Shown: positions 54,483 to 64,000, numbered from the stretch's first letter. The stretch is 64,000 bases of DNA from Bin80 sp964291275 (GCA_964291275.2 OZ219799.1:992001-1056000), one strand, 5' to 3'. The notes: generated by a model from the sequence alone, not told the origin. Translations and numbers: made by a program.

Positions 54483-55253
54483 ATGTCAGTTTCGTTACAA
54501 ATTGCCGTTGCCGGTACCGGACGTATGGGAAAGGCGGTCATAGCATCGGCAACCTCACGCGGACATGAGATCAGCCAATATTTTAATCGTGATAATCCTG
54601 TAACCGAGGAAGCATTAAAGCGTAAACCCGACGTCGTTATAGACTTTACGCGGCCGGAAATTGCAGTCCAGAACATTAAGTATTACTGCAGGGCAAACGT
54701 GCCTGCGGTGGTCGGTACGACAGGGTGGTATGATAAAGTCACTGATGTCCGTCGTCTTGTGAACCAGAATAATGCAGCTGTGCTGTACAGCCCCAACTAC
54801 TCCCTGGGGATACAACTCATCCTGCAGGCATTGCGTGCAATTGCTCCCTTGCTAAACAAACTACCAGAGTTCGATGTGGCATTGCATGAGTTGCATCATA
54901 CAGCAAAAATTGATTCCCCTAGTGGTACTGCCATCGATCTGGCAACCGAATTAGTAAAAAATATCGAGAGAAAACATAAATGGGGAGGTCCCTCCACACC
55001 GCATGATCCATTGCAGCTTGAGGTTTCAGCAACCCGTCTGGGACACGTATTTGGGCAGCATCGGGTGATGATCGACGGCCCTGCTGACAATATAGTACTG
55101 GAGCACACAGCCAAGGATCGTGGCGGGTTTGCTCTGGGGGCAATACGAGCCGCGGAGTGGATACAGGGACGAGCGGGATTTTTTACTCTGGAGGATATGC
55201 TATCTGACTGGCTTGCTGCCTCAACATCAAATAGGATTACAAATGCTCTTTAG
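54483..55253 (+). CDS. dapB: 4-hydroxy-tetrahydrodipicolinate reductase
   Basis: 256 residues from the ATG at 54483 (a TTG directly before it is an equally short alternative). The nucleotide fold opens VAGTGRMGKAV (GxGxMG). VIDFTRPE, the GTTGW segment and SPNYSLG follow. The catalytic region is ELHHTAKIDSPSGTA, with the His-His and Lys of the family. It reduces 4-hydroxy-tetrahydrodipicolinate with NAD(P)H in lysine and diaminopimelate synthesis. It overlaps dapA by 11 bases and follows thrA by 36, so the three are likely one unit. Confidence 0.95.
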   Translation: MSVSLQIAVAGTGRMGKAVIASATSRGHEISQYFNRDNPVTEEALKRKPDVVIDFTRPEIAVQNIKYYCRANVPAVVGTTGWYDKVTDVRRLVNQNNAAVLYSPNYSLGIQLILQALRAIAPLLNKLPEFDVALHELHHTAKIDSPSGTAIDLATELVKNIERKHKWGGPSTPHDPLQLEVSATRLGHVFGQHRVMIDGPADNIVLEHTAKDRGGFALGAIRAAEWIQGRAGFFTLEDMLSDWLAASTSNRITNAL

Positions 55254-56148
55254 AGGTGCTGCGCCAGCACTCGTGACTCCCTTCTCCGAAACAGGTTCTA
55301 TCGATAAAGCTGCGTTCTGTGAGTTGATTGAGCATCAGATCACAGGGGGATCTTCTGCTCTGGTTGTCCTCGGTACGACGGGCGAAAATCCGACGATTAC
55401 CCCAACAGAGCGAAGGGAGCTTGTTGCTACTGCGGTCGAATATGTATCAGGTCGCGTTCCGGTTATAGTTGGCACGGGTACCAATTCGACTGCCGAAAGC
55501 ATTTCGTTTTCCGTTGAATCCGAGCGATTAGGAGCTGACGGATTGCTTGTTGTCGGGCCTTACTACAACAAGCCTTCCCAAAGGGGTTTTGAAGCGCATG
55601 TAGCCGCTATTGCGGAGGCAACTTCGTGCCCTATAATACTCTACAATGTCCCCAGCCGCACAGGCTTCGACATCGATCTAGAAACCATCCTCAATCTGGC
55701 AAACGAAATCCCTACCGTGGTCGGGGTGAAGGAGGCATCTGGCGATCTCTCAAAAGTCGCAGATCTTATCCAATGTCGACCTGAGGGGTTTGCAGTGTAT
55801 TCCGGAGATGATGAGTGGACGCTGTTTTTTCTGGCTCTCGGTGCAGATGGTGTTATTTCGGTTGTCAGTAATATTCTCCCACGCATGATGAACAAACTTG
55901 TTAGAGCCGGTTTGGAGGGCGATCTTACTGGAGCAGCGGGCATGCACCATTCGTTATTGCATGCAATGCGAGCGTGTTTTCTCGATACCAACCCGATACC
56001 GGTCAAGGCTGTTCTGGCTCACCTTGGACAGTGTGGGCCTGCGGTGCGTCTGCCTCTGGTAGAATTGTCACCGAGAAAAAATAGTATGGTAATGGCTGCA
56101 GTTGCTTCGGCATTGGAAGACGAGTTTGGAATTTTAGACAGTTCTTGA
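55243..56148 (+). CDS. dapA: 4-hydroxy-tetrahydrodipicolinate synthase
   Basis: 301 residues from the ATG at 55243 inside the dapB end; the longer open frame from 55120 is out of keeping with family length. Motifs: ALVTPF, VLGTTGENPTI, VGTGTNST, GPYYNKPSQRG, the catalytic Tyr in ILYNVPSRTG, and the Schiff-base Lys in VVGVKEASGD. Length matches the family norm of about 290-300. It condenses pyruvate with aspartate semialdehyde, the committed step of lysine/diaminopimelate synthesis. Confidence 0.95.
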   Translation: MLFRGAAPALVTPFSETGSIDKAAFCELIEHQITGGSSALVVLGTTGENPTITPTERRELVATAVEYVSGRVPVIVGTGTNSTAESISFSVESERLGADGLLVVGPYYNKPSQRGFEAHVAAIAEATSCPIILYNVPSRTGFDIDLETILNLANEIPTVVGVKEASGDLSKVADLIQCRPEGFAVYSGDDEWTLFFLALGADGVISVVSNILPRMMNKLVRAGLEGDLTGAAGMHHSLLHAMRACFLDTNPIPVKAVLAHLGQCGPAVRLPLVELSPRKNSMVMAAVASALEDEFGILDSS

Positions 56149-56485
56149 CAGGCATGCGCCCATTCCTGAATCGAAGAGGGATATGTCATGGACGCCGGCA
56201 GACCAGGATCCTATTGGGATTGAGTAAGACACAAAAACTACCGTATACCTTGGACTGACACAGACCGATCAACCGGTTCCAAACCCTCACTTAATAGTAT
56301 CATACCGTATGCGAATTTATCTCGTGAGCATGGAATGTACTCACGGATAAAGCATAGCATTGCCGAGTCACATGCTCAGCATAATTAAAGGCAGACGAAT
56401 GCACCAAAGGAAAAAATTTCGCGAGAAACATGGCCTTTCGATTACGGCAGTATTGCATACTGACAAGTCACTATAACAAGATTAA
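56149..56485. other. Intergenic region before gyrA
   Basis: 337 bases with no ORF or RNA gene that I can support. The stretch 56380-56485 is AT-rich and probably holds the gyrA promoter. No hairpin-plus-T-run terminator was found for dapA. Confidence 0.45.
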
Positions 56486-59068
56486 ATGACCGACCTTGTT
56501 TCTGAAGTAGGGGACGATAGCGGGCGTATTGTACCGCTAAACATCATCGAGGAAATGGAAGCCTCCTACATTGATTATTCAATGTCGGTCATCGTGGGAC
56601 GGGCGCTTCCTGATGTTAGAGATGGACTCAAACCAGTGCACAGGCGTGTGTTGTATGGTATGAGGGAACTGGGGCTTGGTCCGGGTTCGACCTACAAAAA
56701 GAGTGCCCGTATTGTAGGTGAGGTGTTGGGTAAGTATCATCCGCACGGTGACTCATCTGTCTACGATACAATGGTACGGATGGCGCAGGGGTTTTCGCTC
56801 CGCTATCCGCTTGTGGATGGTCAGGGTAATTTTGGATCAGTAGATGGTGATTCTGCCGCTGCAATGCGGTACACGGAAGCACGCCTGACAAGCCCCGCAG
56901 CAGAATTACTTCGGGATATCAGGCAGGATACGATTGATTTCCAGGAAAATTTTGACGGCTCACTTCAAGAACCCGTTGTCTTACCTGCGTCATTTCCAAA
57001 TCTGTTGGTCAATGGGGGCGATGGTATTGCTGTGGGCATGGCAACCAAAATCCCTCCGCATAACCTTCGCGAGGTAGCTGATGCGATCATAGCCTACATA
57101 GAAAATCCGGAAATCGATACGTTAGGGCTCATGGAGTATGTTCCTGGCCCGGATTTTCCGACAGGAGGCATCATTCACGGTACGAAAGGGATCCAGAAGG
57201 CCTATCACACTGGCCGGGGACGTGTCGTAATCAGGGCGCGTATGCATGAGGAAGAGCTGCGCAAAGGCAGAAGAGCATTGATTATTACAGAGCTGCCTTA
57301 CCAGGTTAACAAGGCCCTGCTGATAACCAAGATTGCGGATCTTGTGCGCGATAAGCGCATCCAGAGCATCAGTGACCTGCGTGATGAGAGCGATCGCGAT
57401 GGTATGCGTATTGTTATTGAGCTCAAGAAGGATGCGGTTGCTCAAATTGTTGAAAACAAGCTCTATAAGTACTCCAATTGTCAGCATACTTTTGGTGCAA
57501 ACTTAGTAGCTCTGGTTAATGGCCGTCCAGAGATACTCACGTTAAAAGATGCGATCGTTCACTTTGTCAATCACCGACATGAGGTTGTCACCCGTCGTAC
57601 TCAGTACCAGCTTAATGAGGCCCAGAAACAGGCTCATATACTGGAGGGACTCACGATTGCACTGGATCACCTGGATGCAATTATCACGATGATTCGCGAA
57701 TCTGCTGACACAGCAGAAGCCCGTAAGTGCCTTATGGCGGGAGTGTGGCCGACAAAGTTGACCCCGGCCCAGCTCGAAAAATTGGGTTTATCAATAGAAG
57801 CGCCGGGGCAAACAGACCATGGCAGGGATTCCTGGTTGAGTGAGGCCCAGGCAGATGCAATTCTCGCGCTTCGGCTCAACCGATTGACCGGCTTGGAGCG
57901 CGACAAGATCGTGACAGACTTTGAAGCAAAGAAGAAGGAAATTGCGCGGTTGACCGAGATTCTCGGTAGTGAGGAGCGCCGGATGGACATCATTAAGGAA
58001 GAGATCCGGGCGCTAGCAGAAAAACATGGAGATGAGCGTCGCACGAAGATTGACCCCTCGGGAGGTGGGGATATACTGATTGAAGACCTGATTAGTAATG
58101 ACCAGGTCGTTGTTACGATATCACATCAGGGAATCATCAAGCGCACAGCGGCGCAAGAATTTCAGGCTCAGGGTCGTGGTGGAAAAGGCTCACGAGGGAG
58201 CAGCCTACGCAGGGAGGATTACATTGAGCACCTGTTCGTTTCGTATAACCTGGATTACCTGCTGATTTTCACGGATCATGGTAAATGCTATTGGTTGCGG
58301 GTATTCCGCATTCCAGTTGGAGGGCGCGCAGCGCGTGGTCGCAGCATTCGCAATCTTATTTCTATTGCAGCAGATGATCGTATTCGTGCAGTATTACCGA
58401 TCAGTCGAGAGGACTTCTTGAGCGAAGAATACCTGAAGTCGCATTATGTGCTAATGGCCACACGTCGTGGGATGCTCAAAAAAACGACACTTTGGGCGTA
58501 TCGCCATCCCCGGCAGGGGGGGATTAAAGCCATAATTGTTCGAGGTGGTGATGCGGTATTGGAGACTCGCCTGACCGATGGTGAGGGGCAGATAATTTTG
58601 GCAACGTCAGCTGGCCGTGCAAACCGGCGCAGTGAAGAGCGGATACGGGCGATAGGGCGTGTTGCAATCGGGGTGATTGGGATAAAACTTGGGGAGGGTG
58701 AACGTGTGATTGGTATGGTCGTCATCTCAGAGGATACCGATCGCATGCTTCTAACGATCAGTGCAAATGGTTACGGGAAACGCACGGATATCAGCAAGTA
58801 TCCTATACATATGAACACAGGGGTAGGTGTTGTAACTCATAGAATTAATGAGAAGACGGGAGCACTCGTGGCTCTCCATGGCGTAACAGATACGGATGAT
58901 CTGATGATAATCACTCAGAATGGTAAACTGATTCGTCAGTCTGTAAATAAAATTTCTCAGGTTGCCAGGAATGCCATCGGTGTTCGGATGATTCGGCTTG
59001 ATGAAGGCGATGCCATTGCTGACGTTACACGCGTGATCACCGAAGAAGAGGAGGAACCGACAGAATAA
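56486..59068 (+). CDS. gyrA: DNA gyrase subunit A
   Basis: 860 residues, full length. The catalytic domain opens SYIDYSMSVIVGRALPDVRDGLKPVHRR. The quinolone-region HPHGDSSVYDT has S90 and D94 (E. coli S83 and D87), a wild-type sensitive pattern. The DNA-cleaving tyrosine is Y129 in AAMRYTEARL. The C-terminal pinwheel blades begin near residue 520. The GyrA box is QGRGGKG instead of the usual Q(R/K)RGG(R/K)G, which could weaken DNA wrapping. A short acidic tail (ITEEEEEPTE) ends the protein. GyrA and GyrB introduce negative supercoils; gyrB is not in the window. Confidence 0.96.
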   Translation: MTDLVSEVGDDSGRIVPLNIIEEMEASYIDYSMSVIVGRALPDVRDGLKPVHRRVLYGMRELGLGPGSTYKKSARIVGEVLGKYHPHGDSSVYDTMVRMAQGFSLRYPLVDGQGNFGSVDGDSAAAMRYTEARLTSPAAELLRDIRQDTIDFQENFDGSLQEPVVLPASFPNLLVNGGDGIAVGMATKIPPHNLREVADAIIAYIENPEIDTLGLMEYVPGPDFPTGGIIHGTKGIQKAYHTGRGRVVIRARMHEEELRKGRRALIITELPYQVNKALLITKIADLVRDKRIQSISDLRDESDRDGMRIVIELKKDAVAQIVENKLYKYSNCQHTFGANLVALVNGRPEILTLKDAIVHFVNHRHEVVTRRTQYQLNEAQKQAHILEGLTIALDHLDAIITMIRESADTAEARKCLMAGVWPTKLTPAQLEKLGLSIEAPGQTDHGRDSWLSEAQADAILALRLNRLTGLERDKIVTDFEAKKKEIARLTEILGSEERRMDIIKEEIRALAEKHGDERRTKIDPSGGGDILIEDLISNDQVVVTISHQGIIKRTAAQEFQAQGRGGKGSRGSSLRREDYIEHLFVSYNLDYLLIFTDHGKCYWLRVFRIPVGGRAARGRSIRNLISIAADDRIRAVLPISREDFLSEEYLKSHYVLMATRRGMLKKTTLWAYRHPRQGGIKAIIVRGGDAVLETRLTDGEGQIILATSAGRANRRSEERIRAIGRVAIGVIGIKLGEGERVIGMVVISEDTDRMLLTISANGYGKRTDISKYPIHMNTGVGVVTHRINEKTGALVALHGVTDTDDLMIITQNGKLIRQSVNKISQVARNAIGVRMIRLDEGDAIADVTRVITEEEEEPTE

Positions 59069-59160
59069 TTCCTTGCCGCGATGTGGATGGCGAGATCAAA
59101 CCACGGGACGAGGCCTATCTGGAATGAATCACAAAGCTGGGCTGAAGCGAACAGCTTGAG

Positions 59161-60501
59161 CTATACGGGCATTTTTGTAGCATGAGCGGCTTGTACAACC
59201 CGCTCAAATATATCCATTCCAAAATCTAACTCGCTTCGAGTAATGATCAGAGGTGGTCGGAAACGAATGGTTGATTGGCCACAGCCGATCAGGATCAAGC
59301 CGTTCTCGCGGCAAAGTTTGAGCAGCTGGTTGCGCAGGGGTCTCGTTGTAACATCTATGGCGCACATGAGTCCACGCCCACGCGCATTTGAGAAGTGGTC
59401 ACTGGATTCTGCTATTTCCTTGAGACGCTTAAGGAGGTGGTTTCCTACAGCACGAGTATTACAGAGAAGTGCGTCTTCCTCCATGATCTCCATGATGCGG
59501 TCAAATCTCACCATATCTACCAAGTTGCCGCCCCAGGTAGAGTTGATTCGCCCGGGTTTGACAAATACGTGATCTTCAACCTCATCAAGTCGGCGGCCTG
59601 CAAGAACGCCACACACCTGTGTTTTTTTTCCGAAGGCGATCAGATCAGGCGTTACCCCTAGTTGCTCCCAGGCCCAGAACGTACCTGTGATTCCTGCACC
59701 GCATTGCACCTCATCGAAAATGAGCAGAGCATCGTTCTCCAGGCACAGTTCTTTGAGTGTTTTCAGAAATTCTGATCGAAAGTGATTGTCACCACCTTCC
59801 CCCTGAATGGTCTCCAGGATGATGCAGGCGATCTCATTTTTATGCTCAAAGAAGTATGATTTAGCCTCTTCCAATGCCTGTGCTTCCAGGCGTTCTACGT
59901 GCTCTAGGTGATCTGCTAATGGGAATGTAATCTTTGGATTCAGGATACGAGGCCAGTCGAACTTGGGAAAAAACCTTGTTTTCCACGGATCGGATGTATT
60001 GGTAAGGGATAATGTGTAGCCGCTTCGCCCATGGAAGGCTTCGCGTAAGTGCATGACCTGTTGGCCATGTTCGCTGGAAATGCCCTTAGCAAGATTCTTG
60101 CGCACTTTCCAGTCGAAGGCTGTCTTTAATGTGTTTTCGACTGCAAGTGCACCGCCCGAAATGAAGAAGGCATACGGTAAGGCACTGGGTTGCGCAACAC
60201 GGCTAAAGGTTTCAAGGAACCGCGCCATGTGGGAGGTTTGCACATCCGAGTTTGAGACCTTGTTCAGTGCAGCATCCTTCAGTCGCTTGAGTGCATTTTC
60301 ATCGGATTCCAGTTTGGGATGATTCATCCCCAGCATATTACTGGCAAAGAAACCAAAGAAGTCCAGGTAGGGTTTGCCTGTAAGCTCGTCCACCAGTGTG
60401 ACCCCCTGGCTTGCCCGCATATCCAGCACTATGGGCATCATACCAGTAGCATTGAGATGCTTGCCGAATATGCCCGGCACCTGTCCTGAGCGAATGTGCA
60501 T
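59161..60501 (-). CDS. lat: L-lysine 6-transaminase
   Basis: 446 residues of PLP fold-type I, class III aminotransferase. Motifs: FFGFFASNMLGMNHPKL, FFISGGALAVENTLKTAFDWK, HLREAFHGRSGYTLSLTNT, ETIQGEGGD, IFDEVQCG and AFGKKTQVCG, where K292 or K293 forms the Schiff base. These match the lysine epsilon-aminotransferase type more closely than GABA or ornithine enzymes. It converts lysine and 2-oxoglutarate to 2-aminoadipate semialdehyde and glutamate. It is divergent to lipA and convergent with gyrA, and stands alone. Confidence 0.88.
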   Translation of the reverse strand: MHIRSGQVPGIFGKHLNATGMMPIVLDMRASQGVTLVDELTGKPYLDFFGFFASNMLGMNHPKLESDENALKRLKDAALNKVSNSDVQTSHMARFLETFSRVAQPSALPYAFFISGGALAVENTLKTAFDWKVRKNLAKGISSEHGQQVMHLREAFHGRSGYTLSLTNTSDPWKTRFFPKFDWPRILNPKITFPLADHLEHVERLEAQALEEAKSYFFEHKNEIACIILETIQGEGGDNHFRSEFLKTLKELCLENDALLIFDEVQCGAGITGTFWAWEQLGVTPDLIAFGKKTQVCGVLAGRRLDEVEDHVFVKPGRINSTWGGNLVDMVRFDRIMEIMEEDALLCNTRAVGNHLLKRLKEIAESSDHFSNARGRGLMCAIDVTTRPLRNQLLKLCRENGLILIGCGQSTIRFRPPLIITRSELDFGMDIFERVVQAAHATKMPV

Positions 60502-60590
60502 GGTTTGTGGAGGTTGGTTGAGTATATGTTGCGTGGATCAATGGCGGCACTGAAAGGTACGCGTGGCACCAGAGCAAGATTCTTTAAGCC

Positions 60591-61553
60591 GTGAATTCCG
60601 AAACTACAGTGCGTCCATCTCTCCCTGGGGAAATTACGTTGCAAAAGGTGTCAGGTGCAACAGGGGATGCGGGTCCAGGTTTCGTTGGCCTGCCGGTTGT
60701 TGAGACGCAGCCGCGTGTTCGACGTCCTGACTGGTTGCGCGTCAAGCTGCCATATGGCCCAGTGTACAAGAATCTCGTTGAGTTGATCGAGGAGCATGAT
60801 CTGCACACCGTATGTCAGAGTGCCCGTTGTCCAAATATGGGCGAATGCTGGACGGCAGGAACAGCAACCTTCATGATTCTCGGTAATGTATGCACGAGAT
60901 CCTGTGGCTTCTGTGCTGTTCAGACAGGCAGGCCCGAACCTGGCCTGGATTATGATGAACCACGCCGTGTAGCCAACGCTGCGCGCATTATGGGTTTGAA
61001 GCATGCAGTCGTGACCTCGGTAAACCGCGATGAAAGAGAAGATGGAGGCGCGCCTATCTTCGCTGAAACCATTCGCCGTATCCGAAAGGAAATTCCAGGT
61101 TGCACCGTAGAGGTGTTGATACCAGATTTTAGAGGTATATGGGATGCTCTACAGATCGTTTTGGATGAGCGGCCGGAGATACTTAACCACAATGTGGAGA
61201 GCGTGCCGCGCCTGTACCGGCGAGTCCGCCCACAGGCGGACTATGAACGCTCATTAAAGGTACTGGAGATTTCGAAAGATCAGGGATTACGTACCAAGAG
61301 CGGCATTATGGTTGGTCTGGGGGAGACCGAGGATGAGGTGTTCGAACTGATGGACGATTTCGTGAGCGTGGGTGTTGACGTAATGACCATAGGACAGTAC
61401 TTACAGCCGACTCGCATGCATCTGGCGGTTGAGGAGTTTATTCATCCCGATCAATTCAGACGTTACAAAGAAATTGGGGAGGCTAAGGGGATTGAGCATG
61501 TCGAGAGTGGTCCGCTGGTACGCAGTTCATACCACGCTGAGCGTCACGTATAG
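60591..61553 (+). CDS. lipA: Lipoyl synthase
   Basis: 320 residues from a GTG at 60591, with a typical N-terminal extension. The auxiliary cluster motif C75-x4-C80-x5-C86 (CQSARCPNMGEC) and the radical-SAM motif C101-x3-C105-x2-C108 (CTRSCGFC) are intact. RPQADYERSLKVL, GIMVGLGET and the RSSYHAE end, with the cluster-ligand Ser, follow. It inserts sulfur into octanoyl groups on 2-oxoacid dehydrogenase E2 subunits and GcvH. It is divergent to lat with 89 bases between; no lipB is seen beside it. Confidence 0.96.
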   Translation: MNSETTVRPSLPGEITLQKVSGATGDAGPGFVGLPVVETQPRVRRPDWLRVKLPYGPVYKNLVELIEEHDLHTVCQSARCPNMGECWTAGTATFMILGNVCTRSCGFCAVQTGRPEPGLDYDEPRRVANAARIMGLKHAVVTSVNRDEREDGGAPIFAETIRRIRKEIPGCTVEVLIPDFRGIWDALQIVLDERPEILNHNVESVPRLYRRVRPQADYERSLKVLEISKDQGLRTKSGIMVGLGETEDEVFELMDDFVSVGVDVMTIGQYLQPTRMHLAVEEFIHPDQFRRYKEIGEAKGIEHVESGPLVRSSYHAERHV

Positions 61554-61617
61554 CCGAAGGGCCAGGTGATCACAGTTGTACAATGCCCTGCGGGTAACCT
61601 CTCGCCAACACTACGGG

Positions 61618-63057
61618 TTATAAGCTCCAGCCTTCGCGGTACTCCCTACGAACAAACAGGTTAGCTGCTTCGTGGTTGGTGACCCTAAGGTTTTCACTGT
61701 CCCAGTACAGCCTCTTGCGACCGGAATACGAGCGTCTGCGTCCCCCTGAGTCAGCGTCGGGGGTCATAAAGCTCCGAATTGCCAAATTGCCAATGAGGAT
61801 CATTTCGGTTAAGGGTCCGGCGTAGTCAAAGTTGGAGCTACAGGGCGGTCCTCCCTTGCACGCTTCTACCCATACACGCTGATGGCCATCTGTACCACCG
61901 TCGACGCGGTCAAGCATCTGGCTTGGCGTCTCAAAATCCTGCATGTCTGAAGTGGGTAACAAGGTGGGATCAGCACCGTAGGTTCCGCACATAATAGTAC
62001 CCTTGGAGCCATGGAACAGGCATCCTCCCCCACCATCCCCCATGGCCTCGTCATCCCCCAATCCATCAGGTCTTGGGGGTAGTAATCCACCATCAAGCCA
62101 CGTAACCTCTACTGGAGGCATTCCGTCTCTACTGGGGAATTTGAATCGGATCATAGATGAATTTGGTGCACTTTCGAGGTTATCGATTGGCGACCAGTCC
62201 TCGACAAATACGGATGCGCTGGCCTCGACACTTTTAGGTGATCCCAGCTTGAGTGCTTTGAAAACAGGATCGATAATATGGCATGCCATGTCACCGAGGG
62301 CGCCAGTACCAAAGTCCCACCATCCGCGCCAGCTGAAGGGCAGGTAGGCGGGATTATAGGGTCTGTAGGGGGCGGTACCGAGCCACAAGTCCCAGTCGAG
62401 CGTTGCTGGTACGGGAGGGGTTTCTTTGGGTCTGACCAAGCCTTGGGGCCACACTGGACGATTAGTCCATGTGTACACTTCTGTTACATCTCCGATGATG
62501 CCGGTCCAGATCCATTCGCAGATTTGCCGAATCCCCTCACCGGAATTGCCTTGGTTACCCATCTGTGTGACCACGCCATACTCTCGGGCGGCTTCTGTAA
62601 GCTTCCGCGCTTCATAAACGTCGTGCGTAAGCGGCTTTTCTACGTAGACATGTTTACCAAGCTGCATGGCTGCCATAGCCGGTGCAGCGTGCATATGATC
62701 GGGGGTGGCAACGATCACTGCATCAATGTTGTCATGCATTTCATCGAGCATCACGCGATAATCACGATACCTTTTTGCATCAGCATAGCGCTCGTATGAG
62801 TTTGCGGCGCGCATATCATCCACGTCACACAGGGCAACGATGTTTTCAAGCATCGTACCAGTCTCTTCATTGTATCCTGTTACCCCCTGCAAGACACTTT
62901 GGCCACGGCCACCAGCTCCTACGGCAGCCACATTGAGCCGGTCACTTGGCGCACGATAACCGGGTCCGCCAAGCACATGACGCGGCAGTACAAGGACACC
63001 GGTTGCCAGCGCTGCAGATTGCGTCAGAAATGAACGTCGATCAAGTTTGGATTTCAT
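61618..63057 (-). CDS. Tat-exported Gfo/Idh/MocA-family oxidoreductase
   Basis: 479 residues. A Tat signal (RRSFLTQSAALATGVLVL) is followed by the Rossmann domain NVAAVGAGGRG, ALCDVDD, VIVATPDHMHAAPA and EKPLTHD, the Lys-Pro motif of the family. The substrate domain has WDLWLGTAPYRPYNPAYLPFSWRGWWDFGTGALGDMACH, a pattern common in exported members from polysaccharide-degrading bacteria. Exported members probably carry a tightly bound nicotinamide cofactor and act on sugar derivatives in the periplasm. It converges with lipA; the gene upstream (63270 onward) is an M14-like protein on the same strand. Substrate unknown. Confidence 0.9.
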   Translation of the reverse strand: MKSKLDRRSFLTQSAALATGVLVLPRHVLGGPGYRAPSDRLNVAAVGAGGRGQSVLQGVTGYNEETGTMLENIVALCDVDDMRAANSYERYADAKRYRDYRVMLDEMHDNIDAVIVATPDHMHAAPAMAAMQLGKHVYVEKPLTHDVYEARKLTEAAREYGVVTQMGNQGNSGEGIRQICEWIWTGIIGDVTEVYTWTNRPVWPQGLVRPKETPPVPATLDWDLWLGTAPYRPYNPAYLPFSWRGWWDFGTGALGDMACHIIDPVFKALKLGSPKSVEASASVFVEDWSPIDNLESAPNSSMIRFKFPSRDGMPPVEVTWLDGGLLPPRPDGLGDDEAMGDGGGGCLFHGSKGTIMCGTYGADPTLLPTSDMQDFETPSQMLDRVDGGTDGHQRVWVEACKGGPPCSSNFDYAGPLTEMILIGNLAIRSFMTPDADSGGRRRSYSGRKRLYWDSENLRVTNHEAANLFVRREYREGWSL

Positions 63058-63269
63058 GGTTACGAATTATTTCAGTGGATAATACCAAAATGCTCCGTAG
63101 TTACTCACGGTGCAAACCTTAAGATATACAAGATTAGGTTTGAAGTTGCGGCTGACAGATTCAGCAGAAAGGGCCCTAATCACCGCTGACTTGATGGTCA
63201 TACATAAATCGGGGCTTATATTCCAAAACAGCTCATGTATGTCTCTGTCACTATATTATCTGGAGAAGC

Positions 63270-64000
63270 CTATTGCTGGTTTGTATACATATCACCAATC
63301 ATCAATGCATTAAAAAGCAGTTTATAGGTCCCGCGCGATTGGCCTCTGAACTGTGGGCGAAATCCAAAAAGGATGACATTCCCGTCACCGACGCCCACAC
63401 GGACAACGGCAGCCTCACCACCAAGGTAATCTTCTTCACCCAAGGCCCAGCCACTCATCAAAATGTCTTCTTCGGCATAATTGGCCACCACCTCAACAGG
63501 TGGATCGGAGCTTGGGGCCAGTGTAATACGCCCTCCTTCCTGTTGGTTCGAGCGACGAACTGTCGAAAAAGCACGACTCCTTACAAATGAGGCTGCTGCT
63601 TCAGGACTCATTCCATAACCAAGAGGATGGGTAGTATCCACTTCCAGGCGCATCAGGGAGCCCGGAATAAAGAATGCAGATCTGGAAACTCCATCCACAA
63701 TATTCTCCACCGGCAATCCAAAGTGATCAATAACAAAATCACTTGCAGCATCCAGGGCAACCAGTGTCCCGCCATCCTCCACAAACTGCATGAGCGCAAG
63801 CGTTCCCTCCAGTCCGAGGCCACCTGTATATGCCTCGGGCATCATTCCTGTACGATGGCCATGCAGCAGACTTCCGCCACCTTGGCTGGGCAGAATGATT
63901 GCTGTATAAGCGGATAGATCACCGGTTTGGATATCTGAGTTATGCAAGGTATCAACGTCAAATGCATACGATTCCAAGAGCCAGCGTGTCCAGCCTTCAT
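63270..64000 (-). CDS. C-terminal part of an M14 zinc-carboxypeptidase-like protein, start beyond the right edge
   Basis: The frame is open from the stop at 63270 to the window end (about 243 codons), and the apparent TTG start at 63977 is internal: upstream codons read EGWTRWLLESYAFDVDTL, continuous with the rest. The segment is the glutamine-amidotransferase-like C-terminal domain often attached to M14 peptidases: YTAIILPSQGGGSLL, LALMQFVEDGGTLVALDAAS, NVILFGFRPQFRGQSRGTYKLLFNAL. The zinc-binding peptidase domain would be outside the window. Identification rests on recalled resemblance of the WTRW-L-E-Y-F region to such proteins, so it is moderate. Confidence 0.7.
   Translation of the reverse strand, partial: EGWTRWLLESYAFDVDTLHNSDIQTGDLSAYTAIILPSQGGGSLLHGHRTGMMPEAYTGGLGLEGTLALMQFVEDGGTLVALDAASDFVIDHFGLPVENIVDGVSRSAFFIPGSLMRLEVDTTHPLGYGMSPEAAASFVRSRAFSTVRRSNQQEGGRITLAPSSDPPVEVVANYAEEDILMSGWALGEEDYLGGEAAVVRVGVGDGNVILFGFRPQFRGQSRGTYKLLFNALMIGDMYTNQQ

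Noticed and set aside
59134..59157. Hairpin AAGCTG/CAGCTT between gyrA and lat as a bidirectional terminator
   Set aside because: A six-pair stem with a 12-base loop and no T-run on either side; too weak to call.

Overview
The window looks like a chromosomal segment from a marine polysaccharide-degrading bacterium of the Bacteroidota/Rhodothermota-Balneolota group. The evidence is TonB-dependent receptors with carboxypeptidase-like N-terminal domains, a PorV/PorQ-type protein, several secreted proteins ending in type IX secretion (T9SS) sorting domains (a PNPF motif followed by a GxYxxR/K-like end), and housekeeping genes of bacterial type. Most of the sequence appears close to 50% GC by eye. 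I see no CRISPR array, insertion sequence, phage or rRNA.

Region 1 (1-18741, minus strand) is one tightly packed nine-gene run. It holds three pairs of a di-heme-motif PSD1-type lipoprotein (PSCyt1-DUF1549-DUF1553) and a Tat-exported DUF1501 protein. These are followed by a DUF2231/cytochrome c/leucine-rich-repeat membrane protein, a lipoprotein sulfatase and a TonB-dependent receptor cut by the window edge. Such genes are best known from Planctomycetes and Verrucomicrobia, and their biochemical role is unsettled. This is the best candidate here for an undescribed system: a possible cell-surface heme-dependent module for handling a sulfated polymer.

Region 2 (19152-20036) is a single exported CbiX-like protein.

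Region 3 (20430-44642) is a polyuronate, most likely alginate, utilisation locus in two converging arms. The plus-strand arm encodes a TonB-dependent receptor, a large T9SS-exported protein, a PorV-like protein, a FadL-like outer-membrane protein, a heparinase-fold lyase, a beta-helix protein with an almost perfect internal duplication of about 1 kb, and two PL6 lyases. The minus-strand arm encodes a PL17 exo-lyase, an SDR reductase, a TRAP transporter (DctP, DctQ, DctM) and a FadR-type GntR regulator. The logical path is outside cleavage, outer-membrane uptake, periplasmic conversion to the monomer, TRAP import and reduction of the unsaturated uronate keto form. KDG kinase and aldolase are not in the window.

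Region 4 (45321-50306) is a sulfate-related group: two arylsulfate-sulfotransferase-like proteins and a second sulfatase with visibly lower GC.

Region 5 (50307-64000) is mostly core genome: a small membrane protein, a hairpin-rich non-coding stretch, tRNA-Ala(GGC), thrA-like aspartokinase/homoserine dehydrogenase, dapB, dapA, gyrA, L-lysine 6-transaminase, lipA, an exported Gfo/Idh/MocA oxidoreductase, and the C-terminal part of an M14-carboxypeptidase-like protein cut by the right edge.
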